Positions 1-8,640 of a stretch of DNA of 20,299 nt are shown here, in pieces (the first letter of the stretch is position 1; each line of letters begins with the position of its first letter). The notes below the pieces were generated by a model. That model saw only the letters and a list, made by a program, of their open reading frames with translations, was not told the DNA's origin and searched no databases. Source of the DNA: a virus; the IMG/VR virus record IMGVR_UViG_3300028025_005824, positions 1 to 20,299 of that record; one strand, written 5' to 3'. The position numbers and the translations under genes were made by a program.

Positions 1-1307
1 CCTGAAGTAAGTTTTGTAATTGTTGGTGGTGTAAAATTAGCAAAACTTGGTAATAAACTTGCTCCATTTGATTTTAAATATTGACCACTAGTTCCTGCAC
101 CAGCATTTTGCAAAGATCCATTAGCTGTTGTTCCTGCACATACTACACCATAAGCCGTTGTTAAAGTTGTTAAACCCGTTCCTCCTTGAGGAACAGTAAC
201 TGCAGTATTGTCAGTTAAAATTGTTGCTGATGCATTAGGTAAGGTGTAAGTTTTTTCTGTGCTAGTTGCTCCTGTAAATTTTGTAAATCCATTTCCCGTG
301 CCTCCAAAAGTTGAGGCAATAGTTTGTGATAATGCTGCAGATCCATCAAAGTTATTACCATAAATTGATCTTGCAGTTTGTAAAGTAGTTGCTGTTCCCG
401 CATTACCAGTTATATTTGTTTGGTCTCCAGTATTAGTTCCTGAAATTGTTGCATCACTTGAAACAGTTAAGTTACCAGATAAATCAATAGTTCTATCTAT
501 ATCATTAATTTTTAAGTTTAATGTGCGTGATGCACTAAGAGTTTCGTTTGGTTTTATAGTAAGTGCATTTGAAGTCGCACCTTTAACCACTAAACCACTT
601 TGATTTAATGAGATAGAAGTTATATCTGTGTTTGCTCCTGCTTCTGCTAAAGTATAGCTTTTATCTTGAAAAGTGTATATTCTATTTGCGGTATTGGCAT
701 GTGTAGAATATGTAGTATAATAATTACCATCATTTTTGTATTTAATATTTCCGTTGCTATCAGCAAATAAAGCGGAAAATGCAGATGGAGGAGAGGCGTC
801 AGCGGATTGGTGTTTTAAATCAATATATCCATTACCAGCTGTTCCGTTTACTTGGAATGCAGAAGCATCAACTCTGCCATCTACATTCAAGTTATTTGTT
901 GTTTTATGATATGTCAAACCAGCATCTCCACCTATACTTCCGCTATCATTAAATTGAACTTGTGTATTTGTTCCAGCGGCACTTGCGGTTATTGACAAAT
1001 TACCAGATCCTAAAATTGAAGTTGAGTTTATTGTTTTGATATTTGTTCCAGAAACTAAAGTATCTTGTTTTGCATTAAGGGCATTTTGAAGATCTGTTTG
1101 ATTTGATAATGTGCCACCAATAGAACCCCATGATGAAGAATTGCTATCAACATAAGATTTAGTTGCGGCTTGATTAGGCTCTGTTGGGCTACCACTTAAT
1201 ATTAACGCACCAGTCATTGTGTCGCCCGCTTTTTTTACTGCTCCTATGTCATCAGCTGTTGGCTCAACACCTGACAAACCTCTGTAAAGGCTTGATAATC
1301 CTTTCAT
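1..1307 (-). CDS. Phage tail fibre protein, C-terminus cut by left edge
   Basis: An open frame runs from ATG at 1307 to the left edge without a stop (435 full codons), so this is the N-terminal part of a longer protein. Visible modules are the phage-fibre motif GDTMTGALILSG (residues 28-39) followed by AATKSYVDS (47-55), the widespread fibre segment NAKQDTLVSGTNIKTIN (78-94) with GSGNLSI (100-106), and two GGTG turns (residues 335 and 375) flanking TYTLPNASATIL. Composition is rich in Gly, Ser, Thr and Asn, as expected of trimeric beta-structured fibres. Such proteins usually bind the host surface. It is the most downstream gene of the tail module, 81 bp after the W-FF protein gene, and has no Shine-Dalgarno sequence before its ATG, only an AT-rich leader. 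The distal, receptor-binding end is not in the window. The fibre family is clear; the receptor is unknown. Confidence 0.88.
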   Translation of the reverse strand, partial: MKGLSSLYRGLSGVEPTADDIGAVKKAGDTMTGALILSGSPTEPNQAATKSYVDSNSSSWGSIGGTLSNQTDLQNALNAKQDTLVSGTNIKTINSTSILGSGNLSITASAAGTNTQVQFNDSGSIGGDAGLTYHKTTNNLNVDGRVDASAFQVNGTAGNGYIDLKHQSADASPPSAFSALFADSNGNIKYKNDGNYYTTYSTHANTANRIYTFQDKSYTLAEAGANTDITSISLNQSGLVVKGATSNALTIKPNETLSASRTLNLKINDIDRTIDLSGNLTVSSDATISGTNTGDQTNITGNAGTATTLQTARSIYGNNFDGSAALSQTIASTFGGTGNGFTKFTGATSTEKTYTLPNASATILTDNTAVTVPQGGTGLTTLTTAYGVVCAGTTANGSLQNAGAGTSGQYLKSNGASLLPSFANFTPPTITKLTS

Positions 1308-1388
1308 AAATATATAAATGCTTAATCTAATTTACATTTACTCAAGAAACAATGGTCATTATTAATGTTTTAAATAAATAATCAACAA
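1308..1388 (-). other. 81 bp AT-rich gap before the tail fibre gene
   Basis: No gene is visible here. Read on the minus strand it holds the small palindrome AATGACCATT (1351-1360) and the 10-mer TTGAGTAAAT (1336-1345), which recurs in the gap at 11029-11110. No good -35/-10 pair and no hairpin with a U-tract were found. It may hold a regulatory site for the fibre gene, but that is inference. Confidence 0.4.
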
Positions 1389-1691
1389 TTATTTTAACTC
1401 TTGATACATATTTTCAAAAAATGTATGCCACTTACTGCTCAACTTTTCTTGGGAAGATGGAATACCAAAAGATGCACCAGTTGTTTTGTAGCTTTTTTCA
1501 AAAAAATTATACCAAATTCTATCAATATTTTTGTTTTCATCAATTATTGGCTGTAAGGCGTTAGGTAAACCAATATTTTGTGCATAATCATTTTTTATTA
1601 CTGTCTTAATTTGTTGAAAAAATGTATTCCATTCTGGCTTTATCATGCCGTTGTCTTCAACTGGTTGGTTATTGTTTGGTATATTAATCAT
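1389..1691 (-). CDS. Small protein with three W-x-x-F-F repeats (tail-associated, unknown)
   Basis: This 100 aa protein has no function I can name. It contains three copies of a short unit: a Pro-containing turn, a polar linker, then W-x-x-F-F. The aromatic cores are W21/F24-F25, W60/F63-F64 and W88/F91-F92. They are preceded by NIPNNNQP, GLPNALQP and GIPSSQEK respectively. I chose the ATG at 1691, which overlaps the end of the gp10-like gene by 8 nt. A TTG at 1703 would add four residues, but neither start has a clear ribosome site. It lies directly after the gp4-gp10 pair, where P22 encodes the gp26 tail needle, and before the fibre gene. A role as plug or fibre adaptor is possible. It is much shorter than gp26 and lacks its long coiled coil. 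Confidence 0.75.
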   Translation of the reverse strand: MINIPNNNQPVEDNGMIKPEWNTFFQQIKTVIKNDYAQNIGLPNALQPIIDENKNIDRIWYNFFEKSYKTTGASFGIPSSQEKLSSKWHTFFENMYQELK

Positions 1692-3102
1692 TTTCTGTTT
1701 CAATTTCTACAAAACAGCCAGCAATTACAAATTTAGTTGGCTCACTGTAATTTAATTTTGTTATAAAAGAACGACCTTGCCCTATTTGTGTCCAAAATAT
1801 TTCCGTCCAGTAAGAACCTTCCGTTCCTAGTGGTTGCCATAATTCATTGCTAAATGTTTTACCGCCATCAATAGAAAACTTTCCCATAATTTGTGGATTT
1901 TGACCTTGTCCAGTTGCTATTCCAACGCCCGTTTCCATACAAACTATAAATCTTGACATTGTCATTCTTGCAAAATTTTTAAACAAGGTTGTTCCTATAA
2001 CCTCTCTTTTAATTACGGCACCATTTTCAGTATGCAAATTATCTTTTAATTCATATATAACGCCCGTTTCAAAATCTCCTATTAAATTTTTATTGTTAAA
2101 ATTTATATAACAATTTGCTTTCCATCTACCACTTTTTCCTGCGTTGTTAATACTTTCTCTTTCATGCCATAATTCTGTTGATATATCGTATTCCCAAGTT
2201 TTATTTGCCGATGGAAAAGTAATACAATAAAATTTATGTCCTCCTAAAATATAAGTAAAAGCTATAGCATCATTTATTATTGCATATTCTCCAATTTCCT
2301 GCGATATTGGAAAAGTAGATATTTGTTTTAATTGGTATCCTATAGTTTGGTAAATTATTCCATCATTACCTAAGAAAAAATATGAATTATCAAGAGTTGC
2401 TATTGAATATTTAGAAGCACAACCTTTTTCAATATAAACACCTTCTTTTCTTTGAAATAAAGGATTTCCTGATCCAGTATTATAATAAACTTGAATTATA
2501 TCTTCTTTAAAAAACCAAAGTTCTAAATTATTTTGATAAACTCTAACAATTTTTGATGAATTAGCCTCAACAGTTGCGGCATTTAATGCATTCCAATTTT
2601 GTGTTGTATTAACATCTGACCATTGAAATTCATTTGAATCTATTAAGGCAGATACAGTAAAGCCGTCAAGTGTTGTTATTGAGCCAGAATTGTTAAAATC
2701 TCCATCTGTTATTTGCAATAATGATCCCGCAGTGCTTGTGCAATAATAAGTAATACCGCCTGGAAATTGTATTGTAACTTGAGCACCATTGTCAGTCATA
2801 ATGACTTGACCTATTTGAGTTGTTATTTCACCAATTAAAGTCCTTGCTTTACCTGAGTCAATTTTAAAAACTTTATTTCCTGCTACAATAAATAAATCTC
2901 CATTCATTACATGCATTCCATAAATTGGCAAAGAAACCGCTGTATCTAACCATACATCAAACCCTGCTGTTCCTAAAACCATATTAGGAAATGCACTAGT
3001 TTGAGGTGCTATTTCAGCATAACAATTAACTAATCGTTCAGCAGATATTAAGCCACTTTTAGCTTTATATGAATTTACTCCAAAATGTATTTGCTGGATC
3101 AT
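1684..3102 (-). CDS. P22 gp10-like packaged-DNA stabilisation / tail hub protein
   Basis: The 472 aa length matches P22 gp10 (about 470 residues). The N-terminus, with FGVNSYKAKSG, then the RLVNCYAE segment and FPNMVLGTAGF, is typical of the phage stabilisation protein family. In this family a short N-terminal strand with the (R/L)xxNxYxE motif leads into a beta-propeller-like body rich in repeated short strands such as GDLFIVAGNKVFKID. In P22 this protein sits below gp4 under the portal and helps close the DNA channel after packaging. Its ATG (3102-3100) shares one base with the TAA of the gp4-like gene, which suggests translational coupling. Its own end overlaps the W-FF gene. Family assignment is from motifs, length and context; the structural role is inferred from P22. 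Confidence 0.85.
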   Translation of the reverse strand: MIQQIHFGVNSYKAKSGLISAERLVNCYAEIAPQTSAFPNMVLGTAGFDVWLDTAVSLPIYGMHVMNGDLFIVAGNKVFKIDSGKARTLIGEITTQIGQVIMTDNGAQVTIQFPGGITYYCTSTAGSLLQITDGDFNNSGSITTLDGFTVSALIDSNEFQWSDVNTTQNWNALNAATVEANSSKIVRVYQNNLELWFFKEDIIQVYYNTGSGNPLFQRKEGVYIEKGCASKYSIATLDNSYFFLGNDGIIYQTIGYQLKQISTFPISQEIGEYAIINDAIAFTYILGGHKFYCITFPSANKTWEYDISTELWHERESINNAGKSGRWKANCYINFNNKNLIGDFETGVIYELKDNLHTENGAVIKREVIGTTLFKNFARMTMSRFIVCMETGVGIATGQGQNPQIMGKFSIDGGKTFSNELWQPLGTEGSYWTEIFWTQIGQGRSFITKLNYSEPTKFVIAGCFVEIETEND

Positions 3103-4040
3103 TATCTATATAAATTATAAGTTGGAACAAAATAAATTGAATCTTCTCTATCATATCCTTTTAAATTACGCAACATTTCATCGTATGTTCTTTTAATTTG
3201 CTCAGATTTTGTTTTGTCAATTGAAAAATCATAAGATAAACGAGAAGCTAAACCAAAAGCTAAAGTTTCAGCCCATTCAATAGGAAAATCAGGATTGTCA
3301 TTGCCTTCATTTAAATCAAAAAACATTTTCTGAAATGTAAATTTAATTGTATTAGAAGCGTCATTTGGAGCTTGATATAAATAAATTGTTCCCGAGCTTA
3401 ATTGTTTGTCGTAATAGAATTGAGTTGGTTGTCCAATTACTGTTTTTTGAGCAAGATTAAAATAATCACTTCTAGCAAGGTCATTTAAAGGAGTATCATA
3501 ATTTGAGGAATCCCTCCTCCTTGCTGATGTTATTGCTTCGGGGCGTGTAATTTTAGTTTGGTAAACATAAACAGTTGCTTCATTTGATACATTATTAGTT
3601 AAAGGAGCAGTCAAAGTAATTGTTGTTCCCGCTATATTAGAAATAGTTGTCCAATGCAAATTACCATCATTTTGCATTATTCCTATGTTGTATCCAATAA
3701 TAAATCCACTTGCACTAGTAACTACAATTAAGCTTGCTCCACTTGTTGCTGTTGCATTAGTTGTGGTTTGGGCAAAAGATTCTGTTGCATTGGCAGTTGT
3801 TCCATCTAAAATATAACTTTCTTGACCTACTTTTAAAAATAAAGTTCCCTCGGCGTATTTCCAAAGATAAACACCTTCACTTTTTAAGCCTTTGACATAT
3901 AAATTTAATGCTTCTGATGCTTCATTAATTTCTTCTGCAGTTAAATCTCTTCCCCGAGTTTTAATTCCTATAATTTTATAAGCACGATTAATTATATTAT
4001 TTCTTGTTTGTGTAAATGTATTTGTTCCTGAAACGCTCAT
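3102..4040 (-). CDS. P22 gp4-like head-tail adaptor / tail accessory factor
   Basis: The predicted 312 aa protein starts MSVSGTNTFTQTRNNII. Its N-terminal helical region (EEINEASEALNLYVKGLKSEG) is characteristic of phage connector proteins that bind under the portal. The C-terminal part, DFPIEWAETLAFGLASRL followed by a KRTYDEMLRNLKGYDRED segment and YFVP, is the other conserved block. Between them is a Thr/Ala-rich beta insertion that makes the protein much longer than P22 gp4 (about 165 residues). The ATG at 4040 lies one base after the stop of the upstream chaperone-like gene. A TTG at 4049 would add three residues but has no better ribosome site. It is paired with the gp10-like gene by a TAATG overlap, as expected for two consecutive tail-closure proteins. 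Confidence 0.8.
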   Translation of the reverse strand: MSVSGTNTFTQTRNNIINRAYKIIGIKTRGRDLTAEEINEASEALNLYVKGLKSEGVYLWKYAEGTLFLKVGQESYILDGTTANATESFAQTTTNATATSGASLIVVTSASGFIIGYNIGIMQNDGNLHWTTISNIAGTTITLTAPLTNNVSNEATVYVYQTKITRPEAITSARRRDSSNYDTPLNDLARSDYFNLAQKTVIGQPTQFYYDKQLSSGTIYLYQAPNDASNTIKFTFQKMFFDLNEGNDNPDFPIEWAETLAFGLASRLSYDFSIDKTKSEQIKRTYDEMLRNLKGYDREDSIYFVPTYNLYR

Positions 4041-4041
4041 G

Positions 4042-4449
4042 TTAATCAATAAAATTAATGTTTAAATTATTTAACTCAGTCAAACTATTTGCATTATTAA
4101 TAGCATCTTGCAATAATCTAGCATCTGCTCTATTTTTTAAAATATTTTGAGGTATAGGGTTTAAATTACTTAAATCTAATGATCTTATAATATACCAATC
4201 AGTATTTTTTAAATAATTTAAACATATATTAATTTTAATAATTTTTTGTTGTTCTAATAAAAAATTATTAGGAATTATATATTCTTGAAAAATCCCATCA
4301 ACAACGCACATTTGTTTACCCAAAGCAATTTGATGTTGTTCATCGGTAATTTCAATGTAAGGCTCAGGAATTGACGCATAATTAATTATGTCTGGATAAT
4401 ATCCTTTTACTAAAGTTGTTTTTGTATCGTAATTTACTTTTACTGTCAT
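4042..4449 (-). CDS. Probable tail-fibre assembly chaperone-like protein
   Basis: This 135 aa protein has two recognisable parts. The N-terminal half carries a YIEITDEQHQIAL segment followed by a DGIF turn. The C-terminal half is helical and contains NYLKNTDWYIIRSLDL, then IPQNILKNRADARLL. The TDWYxIR...IP...RA.AR pattern is typical of small phage tail-fibre assembly or tail-assembly-chaperone proteins, which are usually encoded next to the fibre they fold. It lies 19 nt downstream of the 411 aa fibre/spike gene, consistent with that role. There is no Shine-Dalgarno sequence; the leader is A/T only. The family match is by motif; the client protein is inferred from position. Confidence 0.62.
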   Translation of the reverse strand: MTVKVNYDTKTTLVKGYYPDIINYASIPEPYIEITDEQHQIALGKQMCVVDGIFQEYIIPNNFLLEQQKIIKINICLNYLKNTDWYIIRSLDLSNLNPIPQNILKNRADARLLQDAINNANSLTELNNLNINFID

Positions 4450-4468
4450 ATTTTTTAATAATTAATAA

Positions 4469-5704
4469 TTAATAACCAATTGCCATGTATCTGCAAATGC
4501 CACTATTTGGGACGCCCGTCCATTCTTCCGCATTAACAGTTAAACCAGAATTAGACAAGCTTGTTATACGCGCGTTTGTGGTTATACCAAAACTGTTTCC
4601 AAGAGTTACTTGAAGCACAAAATTTGGAAAAGCAATTGGAAATGTTGCAGAAACTGAAATGGGTGGTTCTCCTACTGGAGTAGCACCCCATTGTAAAATT
4701 AAATCATTTGGCAAATAAGTATAGCCTAAATAACCTTTGTTATTTGTAAAATTATTAATATTAAATGAACTTGAAATAACTATCCAGTAAGCCAAAGCAG
4801 AGTCATATCTCAAACACACAAAATCAGTTGTTAAATCTAATGTTATATTTCTGTTTGCAGCATTATTTTGAGAATTAATTTGAGGATTAAAAATGTTTCC
4901 AGTTGCATGTTTTAGAACTACATTTCTAGCATTGTTTGCGCTTCTCAAAAAAATAACTTGACCATCTTGACCACCATTAATTGTATCTAAATCATCGGAA
5001 GATGTTGATCCTTCGGTATCTATAGCATATGAACTTGAATTATTATTTAATGTAATAACTCCCGCTGATATTGTCAAAGCTGTAGAAGTTCCTGATAAAA
5101 GTGGTAATGAGTTAGGATTTAAAACAACTATATCAACGCCATCATAAGTGCAAAAATATCTTTGGTTAGCTTTTAAATCATTAGCTTTTAAATTAATTTT
5201 TGTTCCTTGTTGCGTATATTTCTTAAAATTTTGAGCAGTTAAACTATCTATTGTTAAAGTTGGATTATTTGCACAATCTATGTGAATTTGTATAACAAAT
5301 GTTTGTGAGTTATTATATGAAATAACTGTAGGATTTGCTGATAATGTGTAAGCTGTTGAAGTTCCTGTTGTTAATCCCCAATATGAAGTTGGTCGGACAT
5401 CAAAATCATTTAAAGATGTAATTTCAGCTGTAGCACCAACGGGATCACAAGTTTCTACTGTATTATCTAAAGAATCTTTAACAATTAATTTTAATTGCGA
5501 TAAATCAGAATACCATATTTCTGGAAAACGCCCATTAGCGTCAGACAAAACTGGATTAGTATTCGCTACGGTTAAATTAATGTCTTGATATGTTGTTACT
5601 GGCGTTGTTGTTCCAGTTAAATAAAAATAATATTTATATCCTACCCCAACAGCTCCTGCGTTGGTGAATATTCTTGCAATTGGTTCAATAAATCTTTGTG
5701 CCAT
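4469..5704 (-). CDS. Tail fibre/spike protein with gp53-like C-terminal domain
   Basis: A 411 aa receptor-binding type protein. Residues 1-90 (MAQRFIEPIARIFTNAGA, YYFYLTGTTTPVTTYQD, NPVLSDANGRFPEIW) form the widespread phage N-terminal domain that attaches fibres or spikes to the virion. Two middle beta modules begin with similar GTSTA(Y/L)T(L/I)SA strings. Residues 325-411 (GYTYLPNDLILQWG, then FPIAFPNFVLQV, ending YMAIGY) match the gp53-like putative tail-fibre C-terminal domain, in which LP.GLI.QWG and the final IGY are hallmarks. It sits between the ejection genes and the assembly chaperone-like gene, two bases after the stop of the 977 aa gene. The phage thus has two fibre-type proteins. 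The receptor is unknown. Confidence 0.85.
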   Translation of the reverse strand: MAQRFIEPIARIFTNAGAVGVGYKYYFYLTGTTTPVTTYQDINLTVANTNPVLSDANGRFPEIWYSDLSQLKLIVKDSLDNTVETCDPVGATAEITSLNDFDVRPTSYWGLTTGTSTAYTLSANPTVISYNNSQTFVIQIHIDCANNPTLTIDSLTAQNFKKYTQQGTKINLKANDLKANQRYFCTYDGVDIVVLNPNSLPLLSGTSTALTISAGVITLNNNSSSYAIDTEGSTSSDDLDTINGGQDGQVIFLRSANNARNVVLKHATGNIFNPQINSQNNAANRNITLDLTTDFVCLRYDSALAYWIVISSSFNINNFTNNKGYLGYTYLPNDLILQWGATPVGEPPISVSATFPIAFPNFVLQVTLGNSFGITTNARITSLSNSGLTVNAEEWTGVPNSGICRYMAIGY

Positions 5705-5706
5705 AA

Positions 5707-8640
5707 TTAGTCCCTATAATAACGATTTTTAATTTTTTGAGTTTCTTGTTCAGGATTAATATCTTGCATTAATATTTGATCTTGAGACATGTTTGGCTCT
5801 TCTACGTTGGCATCATCAATACCAAAATCTAAAGTATTTGCAGCCGCTTTTCCAGAAAATTTATCTAATTGTTTTAAATCCGTAACTGCTTGAGAAACAA
5901 AAGGTTTTTGCTCCTTAGACGCTTTATTTATAATATTTTCAAGATATTTAATTGAAGCATTTTTATTAGTAATAATTTTAGCAATTTCCTTAGCATTTTC
6001 AGGATTTAAACCTCTATAATTTTTTACTAAAAATTGTTCTCCTGCTTTTGTTGCGTTTGTTATTGCCGCATATTTACCAAAATTACTTGTAGCGTAAGAA
6101 ATTAAACCATTAAAAGCTCTTAAAATAAAATTTGTGCTTTCTTCTTGGGTGCTTGGTTTATCTAATCTTAAAGATTTAATAGCCTTATTAAACAAAGCTT
6201 CTTTGTTAATATTATCAATAAATTCTTCATAATCTTTTTCACCTAAAAAAGTTTTTAATTGATCTTTTTTAAATTTATTTTCAATTATTTTTTTTACTTG
6301 AATTTCTGTTGGTATATTAGAGCTATCAAATTTTATTAATTTTTCTACATCTTTAACAATTGTATCTTTTGCCCCAACTTTTACATCATCTAAAATATCT
6401 TGTCTTTTTAAACCAGATTTAGAAGTAAATTCATTTATTTTTTTTATTATTTCAGAAGGTTCGTATTTCGAAAATTCTTTTCCAAATTCTACGGCATCTT
6501 TTTTTATTGCCAAAGGTCTAAAAACATTATCGGCTTCTTTAAAAGTAGGAGACACTTCTCCAATAATATTATCAACCTTGCTTCTTAAAATTGACAATCT
6601 TCTAACTTCTTTATTTTGCCCATTTCTAATAGCTACGGAAATTTTATCATCAAACATTTCTCTTGTAGCGTGCAATGTTTCAATAGAATTATCAGAAGCA
6701 TCAGGATTTAAAAATTGTTTGGCTTTATTTTTTGTTTCTTGAAATACTTGATTATTTTCTAATTCATCAAGTTGTTTAGCCAATTCTATTGATTTTGGCG
6801 ACATTTGATTAAGATTAGTAATTTCTTTTCTAACATTAACTATTTTGCCACCTTCTTCAATTGTAGTTGTTTGTTTTCTTAAGGTGTTTTGAAATTCTTC
6901 AATTCCTTTTTTAGACAAATCTCGTTTATCATAAGATGATCCAGCTTTTATTCCAGCTATGCCACTTTTAACAGTTTGTGGAGTTATTTTTTTTAATTTA
7001 TTAATAGCGTCTATATTTATTCCTAAAGAATCTGTTTCTTTTAAAAATTCTTTAGCTTCATTGTATTTTGTGCTATCTTGAGAAAAAGTTGTTGCTCTAT
7101 TGCCTTTTGTTGTGTTTGTTAATTCTTCTTTAATAAAATCTAAAACTTTATTTACTCTAGGTTTTTCTTTAAAATAGCCAGCTTCCCAAAGTTTTTCTCC
7201 AATTTGATCAATTGAAGCTCCCTTAGTTCCTTCTTTTCTTAACAAACCTGGTAAAGTTTTATTTGTAATTCCCAAAGAAGCTAATTCTCCTTGAAAATCA
7301 TAAATACCTCCTAATTCTTTTATAAATTGCAACGGGCTTTTTGGAGCGTATTTTTTTAAATCTTGTGTGGCAGTTTTATATTTATCAGCAATATTAAATA
7401 ATTCTTCTTTGTTAGAGCCTTCAAATTTACCTTTTGCTTGTTGAAATAATTCTTTTTCTTCTTTAGAAACTAATGGTTTTTCAATATCCCTAGACTTACT
7501 TTGAAGATTATATTTATTAATAAAGTCAGTTTTAGTTTTTGTTGAAGAATCGGTTTTAAAACTTTTTACACCTTCGGAAACTGTCGTAGTTTGTGGAGAA
7601 GTAGTTGTTTTAACTTCTTTAAATTCAAATTTAGGCACTATTGTTCTATCAGCTTCCGCTTCTGCATATAAAGGAGAAGCTAAAGATTTTTGCGTGTCAC
7701 TAATTTGCTTGGTGTAATCGTCGGCATTGTCTATTTTAGAAATAATTTTTAAATCATTATTTATTCTAGTAAAAGCCTCTTTATTTCTTCCTTCTGTAAA
7801 ATCTTTAACTATTTCTCTTGCTTGCGGATATTTTGAAACAACACTTCTTGCAAAAGTTTTAAATTCGGGATTTTGAATATCAACTCCTGTCAAAGGTTTA
7901 TCGCTAGGCTTGTCTAGCAATTCTTTTAAAGCTAATTTTGCAGATTCTGGGTCTATTGCTTTTGCACCAACTTCTTCGGCGGTATCTTTTGTAAATAAAT
8001 TTTTAACATAAGAAGTAGCTTTTTTAGCTTTAAAAGCAACATTTTGAGCTCCCGAAATAACATAAGGAGCAACTTGTTGCACAGCTCCACCTACAACACC
8101 ACCAACAGCCGTTCCCGTTGCAACATCTTTTAAAGTTTGTGGAATATTAGTTAAATCTTCAGTTTCACCTAAGGCGCTTGCTCCACCTAAACTAGCACCT
8201 CCTTTTACAGCAGTTCCAAAACCTTGACCAGTTAAACCAAGAGCTTTAAGGCTTTTTCCAGCAATCCCGACATCGGAAAATATTTGACCAGCAAAAGATG
8301 TTAAAGGTCGGTCTTGTCTTGCCTTATCTAGTTTGGCTCTTTCGGTAGTTCTTGCTTCTCTATATAAATCACCAATATCTATGTTTTGCGTAGCTTGACC
8401 ACCAAATAATTTTGCAACACCAGCGGAAATTCCCGCTTTAATTTCATCGCCAAAACCTAAGGGGTTAGTTGCGGTTATAAAAGCAGCTTCTCCCATTGAC
8501 ATTTTGGGTTCGCTAGATTGGCTTTCATCATCTAATTGAAAGCCAGCAGGTAGTCCAAAATTTTCTTGGTAATTTCCTTGCTGACTTTCTTGTGGCGATT
8601 TGTCTAAAACAAATCCTTGTGGAATTACTGGTTTTGCCAT
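5707..8640 (-). CDS. Large DNA-ejection (internal virion) protein, gp16-like
   Basis: This is the largest gene in the window (977 aa). The N-terminus carries two copies of an (I/L)PxGFxLD motif (IPQGFVLD near residue 6, LPAGFQLD near residue 30), common in phage ejection proteins. A Gly/Ala-rich, hydrophobic region at about residues 110-200 (GASLGGASALGE, VATGTAVGGVVGGAV) could insert in a membrane. The rest is long, Lys/Glu-rich and mostly helical, including LYAEAEADRTIV and several coiled-coil-like stretches. Proteins of this kind are carried in the head and enter the cell with the DNA. It is the third of three consecutive ejection-type genes in the P22 order gp7-gp20-gp16. It overlaps the 397 aa gene by 16 nt, with its ribosome site inside that gene. 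No transglycosylase motif was recognised. Function rests on context and motif style. Confidence 0.7.
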   Translation of the reverse strand: MAKPVIPQGFVLDKSPQESQQGNYQENFGLPAGFQLDDESQSSEPKMSMGEAAFITATNPLGFGDEIKAGISAGVAKLFGGQATQNIDIGDLYREARTTERAKLDKARQDRPLTSFAGQIFSDVGIAGKSLKALGLTGQGFGTAVKGGASLGGASALGETEDLTNIPQTLKDVATGTAVGGVVGGAVQQVAPYVISGAQNVAFKAKKATSYVKNLFTKDTAEEVGAKAIDPESAKLALKELLDKPSDKPLTGVDIQNPEFKTFARSVVSKYPQAREIVKDFTEGRNKEAFTRINNDLKIISKIDNADDYTKQISDTQKSLASPLYAEAEADRTIVPKFEFKEVKTTTSPQTTTVSEGVKSFKTDSSTKTKTDFINKYNLQSKSRDIEKPLVSKEEKELFQQAKGKFEGSNKEELFNIADKYKTATQDLKKYAPKSPLQFIKELGGIYDFQGELASLGITNKTLPGLLRKEGTKGASIDQIGEKLWEAGYFKEKPRVNKVLDFIKEELTNTTKGNRATTFSQDSTKYNEAKEFLKETDSLGINIDAINKLKKITPQTVKSGIAGIKAGSSYDKRDLSKKGIEEFQNTLRKQTTTIEEGGKIVNVRKEITNLNQMSPKSIELAKQLDELENNQVFQETKNKAKQFLNPDASDNSIETLHATREMFDDKISVAIRNGQNKEVRRLSILRSKVDNIIGEVSPTFKEADNVFRPLAIKKDAVEFGKEFSKYEPSEIIKKINEFTSKSGLKRQDILDDVKVGAKDTIVKDVEKLIKFDSSNIPTEIQVKKIIENKFKKDQLKTFLGEKDYEEFIDNINKEALFNKAIKSLRLDKPSTQEESTNFILRAFNGLISYATSNFGKYAAITNATKAGEQFLVKNYRGLNPENAKEIAKIITNKNASIKYLENIINKASKEQKPFVSQAVTDLKQLDKFSGKAAANTLDFGIDDANVEEPNMSQDQILMQDINPEQETQKIKNRYYRD

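Noticed and set aside
215-403. 62-codon open frame on the minus strand inside the fibre gene
   Set aside because: It is in another frame of the clear fibre coding sequence, is Gln/Leu-rich by frame shift of Thr/Ala codons, and has no ribosome site.
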